NCBI GenBank assembly: GCA_007570785.1
Contig: ML664157.1
Location: 7,086,074 to 7,150,073, forward strand
Length of the DNA stretch: 64,000 nucleotides
From: Antilocapra americana
Lineage: Eukaryota; Chordata; Mammalia; Artiodactyla; Antilocapridae
Direction of reading: 5' to 3'
A model generated the notes under the pieces. The model was given only the letters and a program-made list of their open reading frames with translations. It ran no database searches and was not told the origin of the DNA. Positions 56,680 to 64,000 of the stretch are shown piece by piece; the first letter of the stretch is position 1, and every line of letters begins with the position of its first letter. Both the position numbers and the translations under genes were made by a program.

Positions 56680-56832
56680 AGATTGAATTTTGACTTTCCC
56701 CTCCCCATTTTTATACCATGTCACACTTAGTAATAAGCTAAAGAATCCACACACTAAATACAATAACAGATCTGAGTTAATTACCCTGCAATGCTCTTAA
56801 CCTGGGCTGTGGTGACTTGAAGAAATGTTTTC
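56680..56832 (-). repeat. Right arm of the 154-bp inverted repeat
   Basis: Reverse complement of 55474-55627. The arms enclose about 1.05 kb that includes the solo LTR. Confidence 0.95.
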
Positions 56833-57385
56833 ATATACTGGTGACATGTTTAGACAGAAACATATAGTATTTTAAATTACTAATGAGTGTATTATGGTAA
56901 ATGCTGTAGAAGTAGGTGGATTTCACATCTTCTATACATATTGGAATTACACTAGTTATTTTAACTTTTCATTGGCATGCTCCTTTACTTTCTTCAAATT
57001 AAATAAACTCAAAATAATATTATTATCTGATGCTTAAGATAGTGCTTGCAAAGACATTTAAAGAAAACATGCTGCTTATTTCTGTAGAAATCATGATGTG
57101 TCATGTCAAGTGAGAGGTTGAGATCACCAAAAGTGTACTATTCTCCTGCCTCTTACTTCTTTAAACTTAACCATTGTCCTACCACTTACCACTTTGTCTT
57201 TTTCACATCCTTCTGCCACTTTTGTTGTTAGGAGGAAGGAGGAAGAGTCAAAAAAAAAGGGATAAGATAGGGGTAAATCACAAGATCCAGAAAAGGTTAG
57301 GAAAGAATTTGGAGACATTCTCAACTCTTTATAAATGGAGGTGAAAGAATTCAAAGCAGCTATATTTATTTAATGACATCCATAT
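56833..57385. other. Unassigned DNA
   Basis: The first 80 bases resemble 54688-54765 (roughly three quarters identical). Nothing else recognised. Confidence 0.5.
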
Positions 57386-57612
57386 TGGGCTTCCCAGGTG
57401 GTACTAGTGGTAAAGAACCTGCCTGCCAATGCAGGAGACATAAAAGATGCAGATTCAACTGCTGGGTTGGGAAGACCCTCTAGAGGAGGGCACGGCTACC
57501 CACTCCAGTATTCTTGCCTGGAGAATTCCATGGACAGAGGACCCTGGAGAGCTATGGTCCACAGGGTCTTACAGAGTTGGGCACAACTGAAGCAACTTAG
57601 CATGCCAGCACA
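57386..57612 (+). mobile_element. Bov-tA SINE
   Basis: Head 'gggcttcccaggtggtacta' and BovB tail. acatccata before and acatacata after may be the target-site duplication (8 of 9). Confidence 0.92.
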
Positions 57613-58221
57613 TACATAAGACAATAAGAAAAAAGATCCCACATGCCAGAGTGGAGCATCAATTCCTACTCCTTTTTTCTCTTCCCCTCCCATCCCCCAA
57701 ACATGCTTCACAAACAGCATTCCATATTCCTGGGTTCAGACACAGAAATGAGCCCAAACCTACTTGAAGATGAAAGTTAGCCTTACAGAAACTAAACCAG
57801 GAAGTCTGATTTTGGCAAGCCATATCTCTTCTTTGTTTTGCCCCTTCTCCTCACTCTGTTTTTTTCCAGATAGCCTGAAATTTCAAGAGGGCCCTGGATG
57901 CATCTCGGCTGCCCTTCTCTGCCCTACTTTTCCAACAAGTCCCCAAATAAGATGTATCTTTATGTCATCCATGAATGATCTCAACATGAGTGAATAACTA
58001 AATGAATTACCAAGTATTAATCTAGTAGTACTTTTTAAGAAAATTCTTTATGGAAATGTGTTAAAGAGATGGATAAAATAAGAACAATGAAAACTTAGAA
58101 CACAAAGTCTGATAAAATGTAAGAAAATATTCGGCTTTGAGAAAACTCTTAAATCCCAACATGCTAGAGGTCACAAACTCTGTCAGACGTGATTAGAATT
58201 ATGGAGGGAGGAACTTTTGTT
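57613..58221. other. Unassigned DNA
   Basis: Nothing recognised. Confidence 0.5.
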
Positions 58222-58229
58222 CTGTATGG

Positions 58230-58452
58230 CAGAAGTCAGCAAACCATGACTTGTGTACCAAATCCAGCCCACCGCCAATTTTGGTAGATAACATTTTATA
58301 GATTAATAGGCAAATAAAGTTTCACATTATTCTGTTCTTTAGAGTATTGACTGCTTTCAGGCTTAATGGCAGGGTCAGTGAAGACCATATGGCCCACAAA
58401 GCCTAAAATATTTACTATCTGGTCTTTGTTAGAAAAAGTTTGCTGACACCTG
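58230..58452. mobile_element. hAT-Charlie-type non-autonomous DNA transposon
   Basis: Terminal inverted repeats: cagaagtcagcaaacc at the left and the reverse complement of gtttgctgacacctg at the right. The interior has 'ccaaatccagcccaccgcc' and 'cctaaaatatttactatctg', familiar from a mammal-wide MER family. Flanking 8-mers ctgtatgg (58222-58229) and ctctatag (58453-58460) agree at 6 of 8 positions, and the latter fits the hAT target preference. Confidence 0.82.
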
Positions 58453-58460
58453 CTCTATAG

Positions 58461-59194
58461 AAATAATGACACTGAAAATTATGGCAAATCTTTTATCTTA
58501 TTTCTTGTCCTTTTTTTTTTTTTTCTTTCCAATTTCTTTCTTTAAGTGTAGGACAGAGGAATGTAGACTTAGCCAGGAAATCTTACTTTAAAAACTGAAA
58601 GAAATGAATCATGGTCATCTTGAAACATCTTCAATTTCTGCTGCCTCTACACTATAGACATAATTGAATGAGAGTTTGTAGTGATCCTCTTGCTTTGGCT
58701 ATGTAACTCCAAATCAATTCTTATTTGGCCTCCTTTAATTACTTCTAATGACTGATCATTGAACATACTGGAATTTATTCTTAATACAGTACAGAGAAAC
58801 GCATATTTTCTTCTTATCTTATACCACTAATGGATCATGTGTATAAAAAAGGAGGTATAGACGTTTACAGTTTATAAATATTTTCTGATGTTACACAAAA
58901 TGTAACAAAAGACCTGGGTCATCATTATTTTGATTGAACTTTAAAGTAATAAAGTGGCCAACACTTTTCGAATATTAAACTTTCTGGTACATCAGTAGCC
59001 AGTTCCCCATCTTTGCATTTCCCAAAGCATGTTTCCCAGAAATTGTTTTATGTAAGTAGATTAAGAGAGAAAAGGATAAGCTTAGGAAAGGCAGAGTTAA
59101 ATGAATGTCCACCTTGCAGGACCTCTCAGAGCATTTCGTATGAAAATACTCATAGTTAATTGCAAGGAGAGAGTAGGGCATGCTTTTCCCTTTA
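58461..59194. other. Unassigned DNA
   Basis: A poly-T at about 58511-58524. No element or gene recognised. Confidence 0.5.
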
Positions 59195-59285
59195 ATTCAT
59201 TTATTTGTTCATTTATTCAATAAATATTTCTTGAGTTTCTATTCTGTGCCAAGCACTGTTCCAAGCATTAAGAATATAGCATTTC
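59195..59285 (-). mobile_element. L2 LINE 3' end
   Basis: 'cattcaataaatatttcttg' and 'gccaagcactgttccaagca' are a well preserved antisense L2 terminus. Confidence 0.75.
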
Positions 59286-59467
59286 AAAAAGTTCAAAGGT
59301 TATGAAGATTTGGACTATATCAGAGGTTTAGAAAGTCTTGGAAAGAATTCACAAAGGAAAAAAATTGTGAAGGTAGGTGAAGTTATGATATGCAAAGTTT
59401 TATAGAGGAGAAGCATTCTAGTAACTAGAAATACATGACTAGCAGATACGTCTAGAATGAGATTGAT

Positions 59468-59671
59468 GGTGGTTTAATGATTTAGTTGCTAAGTGATGTC
59501 CAGTGTTTGTGACTCCATGGACTGTAGGTTCTCCTGTCCATGGGATTTGCTAGGCAAGAATACGGGAGTGGGTTTGTATATCTTCCTCCAGGGGATCCTC
59601 CTTTCCCAGGGATTGAACCCACGTCTCCTCTTTGACAGGATTCTTAACCGCTAAGCTACCTGGGAAGCCCC
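59468..59671 (-). mobile_element. Bov-tA SINE
   Basis: Antisense tail then head ending 'gctacctgggaagcccc'. B box readable as 'gggattgaacccacgtctcc'. Confidence 0.93.
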
Positions 59672-61309
59672 AGCATGTGGTTACTACACACTTACTCAAT
59701 GTAACTGAATTACAGGGCATGAGCCAATTGCAAGGGCATAAGGAAATCCTCTGCTTTGAAATGGCACCTTGTGTAAGTTGTCAATTTGTACATGTACAAG
59801 TTCATACACGTGTGCATACCACACACTAAAGTGCTGCAATAGATTTCATTTTGGTGCCAAGGATTGAAAAACGGCATTCCACCTCTTTCTCTGCCTATAA
59901 TATTGAATTCATGTTTGTGTGCCTGGTGAGCAGATTTGCAAGCTAAAGTAAATCTCACCAAATGGACTGATAAAGAAAAAAAGCTTTATGCAAGGGAACT
60001 GCAAATGGAAAATAATACTCATAACGTAGACCGAAGCAAAAGAAAAGAAAATGGTAGAGCAAATATTTCCTATTCCTTGTAGAAACTCTTTCTTAGTCAA
60101 ATCACAAGATAATGATGATGACCTAGTGATACCTGTCAAGGTTTCAGCCACAAAGTTGAAATTATGTAGAAGATCACTGAAAAGAAATTGTATCCATCAC
60201 TGTTAATAAAAAATTCACATTCTAAGTATATGCTTTGTTTTTTATATCAGTTAATGAGGTTTAGAAGACAACATGATAGCAAATGTTTAAAATTTGGGCA
60301 TTAAGAGTTATTTTTAGTGACAACCAAAAGGCTTTTGCTTTGGTACAATTTAAAGTAAAATATATAATGATTCAAAACAGGTTTATCTCATCCACATGAA
60401 ATTTCATATTTGTGCATAATAATTTTCCTTAGAATTGGACATGTTTACAATTTATAAATAAACTTGAAAATTATATGTATTAAAGATATATGCTAAGCAT
60501 ACTTTCAAAGATTGGATGAGCAATTAACAAGGTTTGAAAACACTCCCTGGTAGATGGCAATTTTAGGCAAGTGATACATATATTATGTGTATATTTCCTC
60601 TTTTTATTTTTTAAGACTTGAGCTGATTAACTCACCCTTGTTTAGCACATATTCTTTTTTAGATTCCTCCAGATGTTTGAAATGTTTTGAATAAACTGAG
60701 GAAAATATAGCCAGCCAGTTGTAAGATTATTAAACATCTAATGCTTTTTGTTAGAAATCAGGTCATTTGTTAAGCCAAATATTTTTTAAAAAAGGTTTTC
60801 TCTTCAAATTAGAATGAATAAAATTGTAGATCTTGTAAGACATAAAGCCATTAAAGCACTCTAGCAGGCTGGATTTTCCATTAGCTCCTTTCAAATTCTT
60901 TCAGTCCTTCACAGAAACCCAAGTTTCATGTAAAAGAGCGATTTACCACTAATCAGCAGTTCCAGTGACATTGAAGATGTGTTTATATGTTCTAAAAGTA
61001 GTTTAATTAGATGCTACTCTAAGATTTGCCACGTGACACAAGCTAATAAGATTATTTTGAAACATGTGTTGAACTACCGGGCTTCATTTACTGAAAATTA
61101 GAACAATTTATATTATAGGATAAATAATCAGCCATTTACCAAAGCTAGTGAAAGAATCTCCTTTGGCATGACCATTGCAAAGGTCAAGATGTGGTGAAAT
61201 GTATAAGAAGACTTCCTTGAAAGTATTAATCACATATCCTAAATATTAATAAATAGACACCTCCCCACCCTGCCATTAGTGCAGTCTAGGGTCTAAAATA
61301 GCAGTAACA
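59672..61309. other. Long unassigned interval
   Basis: About 1.6 kb without a nameable repeat. 60640-61200 is AT-rich but of high complexity. No coding frame of note. Confidence 0.5.
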
Positions 61310-61500
61310 AAGGCTGTTGACTTTCCACATGGATGTGTATCTGTAGCTGTTAGGTGCACAGCCTAACCAGGGTTTATTGGCTGTAAGACCCCAAGTTACT
61401 TAAACCACCATGCTTGCATTTCCTATCCTTGAAGTGGAAACAATAATAAAATCTTTTTTATATAGTTGTTGTGAACTGATTAAATAAAAAGAATACAAAG
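61310..61500 (+). mobile_element. MIR SINE
   Basis: 'aagaccccaagttacttaaa' followed by 'gaagtggaaacaataataaa' and 'gttgttgtgaactgattaaa' is in MIR order. Confidence 0.7.
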
Positions 61501-62677
61501 AAAGGTTTTGTCAAGTAGAGGATTTAATTTTATTAAGCAGTGATTTAATTTTATGGTAAACATAACCAGTTAAATTATGCTGTCATACTTAGTATTTTGG
61601 CTTAATTGTGTATTAGCAGAGATGAAGAAACTTCCAGGTGTGGTAACATCAATGTAAACCAAGGTTTTTACCCTCTATCAGGAATTTTTTTAAAAATATA
61701 TGATGAATAAAATTTATTTGAATTGATGTGATATTTCCCCTAAATCTCTCCTATACTGACCGGTGACTAAAATGTTTTATAGCCAGTGTCATGATCATGT
61801 GTGAAAAAGATCCTCCAGTTAATACATTTTAAAGTAAGTAATGTTGATTGCCAAAACTGGAACTGTCTTCAGGGCCAGCTGTAATAGCTCATGTCTTCAT
61901 TTTTTTTTTTTTTGTTTGTATCCTAAACTGACGTCATAATTTAAAACATGAAGTTGAAATAAACAAAGTCAGGATGTAGATGCTGGGCCTCATGCTTCTT
62001 GCTTGGACTGAAATTACCACTACATAAAAAATTACATTGCCAAAAATACATGAATAAATAATATATCAACTCTTAAGTAACAGAAACATGTATTGATTCA
62101 AACTGATAATGAACTTTAAAGTCCAAAATACCATCAAAGAGTGGCATTTATGAAAATACAGACAACCCCTTGAAAGTCAAGTCAATCCAATTCAACCAAC
62201 ATGCCTCAAGAGTCTGTTGAATCCTCAGCATTTTACCAGCTTTGTGCAGTCTTTTAAAGCTGGTGGAAGCAGCTCTATTAGCCAATATGAAGGACCTAGT
62301 GGCAACCTTTTTGCAAATCTTTCCTTGTCATTCATGCTTCTGCTCCGCTTTCTGCAGGTATGTGCTTGTGTCTGACATTTTTTTTCTTCTTTGTATCTTA
62401 CTTTCATAGTCAAAAATGAGAGCTGGCCTGTTTAAGGTATTTTCTCTGAGAACTGTGCCTCCTTACTAATGTGCAGGAAAACAATGACCTTGAATACCAC
62501 ACTAATAGATGACAAAAAAAAAAAAAAACCAAAAACAAAGGTCAGCACATGTTTTTCTTCTAGACTTTTACCTCAGTATAGATCAGCTATATTATCGGTG
62601 TCCAGCTGAGAAATCTAGGGTTCTACAGGATCAGGTGTAGTAATTTCCCAGCAATACTAGTATAGAATAGAAAGTAT
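61501..62677. other. Unassigned DNA
   Basis: A poly-T at about 61900-61912 and a poly-A at about 62514-62527. Otherwise nothing recognised. Confidence 0.5.
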
Positions 62678-62689
62678 AACAGAGTTCCT

Positions 62690-62903
62690 GGGCTTCCCAG
62701 GTGGCTGAATAGTAATGAATCCACCCACAGTGCAGGAAACGCAGGCTCGATCCCTGGGTGGGGAAGATCCTCTGGAGAAGGAAATGGCAGACTACTCTAG
62801 TGTTCTTGCCTGGGAAATCCATGGACAGAGGAGGCTGGTGGGCTACAGCCCATGGGGTTGCAAAAGAGTCAAACATGACTTAGTAATTAAACAGCAACAA
62901 CAC
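62690..62903 (+). mobile_element. Bov-tA SINE with perfect 12-bp target-site duplication
   Basis: Head 'gggcttcccaggtggctgaa' and BovB tail ending in a CAA-rich stretch. aacagagttcct occurs at 62678-62689 and again at 62904-62915. Confidence 0.96.
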
Positions 62904-63119
62904 AACAGAGTTCCTACTGAAATATAGCTTTGATTCTATTTGTCCTTTAGTTTATACAGAAGGAGGTGAAGCCATACCTGCAGTTTCATGCCCAGGTAAG
63001 GCTAAGATTACCACTCAGCGGTACCATTGCGCATTTTCACACTCTCATTAACCCAGCTTACCAATGGTTCTGAACTAGGTTCTGTGCTACATCATAGAGT
63101 TTCTCCCTTCTTTAATATA

Positions 63120-63353
63120 CCTTGTGCTTGCATGCATGCCAAATCTCTTCAGTTGTGTCCAACGCCATGCAATCCTATAGACTGCAGCTTGCCAGTGTTC
63201 CCTATCCATGGATTCTCTGGACAAGAATACAGGAGTGGGTTGCCATGCCCTCCTCCAGGAAATCTTCCCAACCCAGGGATCAAACCTATGTCTCTTATGT
63301 CTCCTGCATTAGGAGGCATGTTCTTTACGACTAGTGTGCCACCTGGGAAGCCC
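63120..63353 (-). mobile_element. Bov-tA SINE with perfect 10-bp target-site duplication
   Basis: Antisense copy with tail from 63120 and head ending 'gccacctgggaagcccc'. ctttaatata is present at 63110-63119 and 63354-63363. Confidence 0.96.
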
Positions 63354-63363
63354 CTTTAATATA

Positions 63364-63949
63364 AATCAGATAAAGCCAATTCTGGTTAATAAAGTCCACT
63401 CCCTGTATCAGATAGAATAACTTAGTTATGATTTTCTAGCAGTTGAACCCATCATATTTTGAAGGAATCTCACATTAGTGTGAATTACAGCAGGAGGCCA
63501 GATGCTATCTCCTCTAGAGAATATATGAGAAGGTCATCCCCATCTCCATCTCACTGCCCAGCAGCTGTGGAACAAGGGAGTAACCTATGTTCTGCTACCC
63601 GAATGTTCCTACTTGTAATTTGTATTTTGAGTAAATGATATTAAATAAAGAGGCCATTTAGAAACTGTATACAGTGGCATTGTAGTTCAGTGACCAATAT
63701 CAAGTAACTAGCAGGAACACTTCTCAAGTGCTCCCATCCTTGTAATGACACTGCTTTGCGTTACATTCGATATTTCCTTGCTGATTCCTTTCGTCTAGCT
63801 CTTCTTGGTTACAGACAGCTTTTTGAAACTGTTTACAGCATTATTACCTGTTCTATGAGAATCTGTGACATTCTTCCTTTTTGACTTAAATGTCACCCAT
63901 CAGAATTTAGTCTTTGCTTGTTTTTCTCAACTTAGTTCTAACTATGTGC
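63364..63949. other. Unassigned DNA
   Basis: No repeat or gene recognised. Confidence 0.5.
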
Positions 63950-64000
63950 TGTGCTGTGCTTAGTCACTCAGTCATGTCTGACTCTGCGACTGTAACCCGT
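63950..64000 (-). mobile_element. Start of a Bov-tA/BovB-derived element, cut by the window edge
   Basis: 'cttagtcactcagtcatgtc' is the antisense tail. The rest lies beyond the window. Confidence 0.85.

Noticed and set aside
3450..63350. tRNA genes at the A/B-box-like sequences
   Set aside because: All such sites fall within Bov-tA or CHR-2 SINE heads. None folds into a complete cloverleaf, and most have SINE tails and target-site duplications.
1..64000. CRISPR arrays, bacterial operons or phage features
   Set aside because: Repeat content, AT-rich non-coding background and SINE/LINE structure are purely mammalian.

Overview
This window is mammalian and almost certainly from a bovid (cattle, sheep, goat or a relative). 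The evidence is the repeat complement. There are at least eight BovB (RTE-type) LINE copies, about twenty Bov-tA and BOV-A2 SINEs whose tails derive from BovB, CHR-2 tRNA-derived SINEs, ruminant L1 copies, a mariner hairpin of the ruminant type, and a background of ancient MIR, L2, MLT1, MER2 and hAT elements. I cannot tell cattle from sheep or goat by eye.

I found no intact host protein-coding gene and no tRNA, rRNA or CRISPR. The only clear coding sequence is decayed retrotransposon ORFs (L1 ORF1/ORF2 and BovB reverse transcriptase). The window is best read as an intergenic or deep-intronic gene desert. One possible short exon on the minus strand (53068-53216) is reported as a weak candidate.

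Layout. 0-2 kb: a minus-strand ruminant L1 with its true 5' end, an ORF1 broken by one stop codon, and the start of ORF2. 2-12 kb: AT-rich unique DNA studded with SINEs, one MLT1 LTR, and MIR/L2 relics. 12-12.6 kb: an L2 holding a perfect TA-flanked mariner hairpin. 12.6-15 kb: mostly unassigned. 15-16.7 kb: two BovB copies head to head. 18.5-20.1 kb: a polypurine tract, then a minus-strand BovB. 22.1-24.9 kb: an old minus-strand L1 with a BOV-A2 dimer and a full-length CHR-2 nested in it. 25-30 kb: L2, MIR and a class I LTR. 30.1-31.8 kb: a minus-strand L1 3' half. 32.6-35.6 kb: a plus-strand L1 with its 5' UTR joined to mid-ORF2. 35.6-38.9 kb: two minus-strand BovB copies, one split by a small L1. 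40-42 kb: an L2 split by a BovB, an L1 3' end and a MER2. 45.5-47.5 kb: a BovB with an inverted 5' segment and a 12-bp target-site duplication. 48-50.1 kb: an old plus-strand L1 split by a younger minus-strand L1. 50.6-64 kb: an MLT1, SINEs, an inverted repeat around a class II solo LTR (55.5-56.8 kb), and a hAT element.

The elements do not form pathways. The useful information is the order of nesting: MIR/L2/MER2/MLT1/hAT first, then old L1 and CHR-2, then BovB and its SINEs and ruminant L1. Coordinates of repeat ends are by eye, generally within 5-20 bases. They are exact where a target-site duplication is given.
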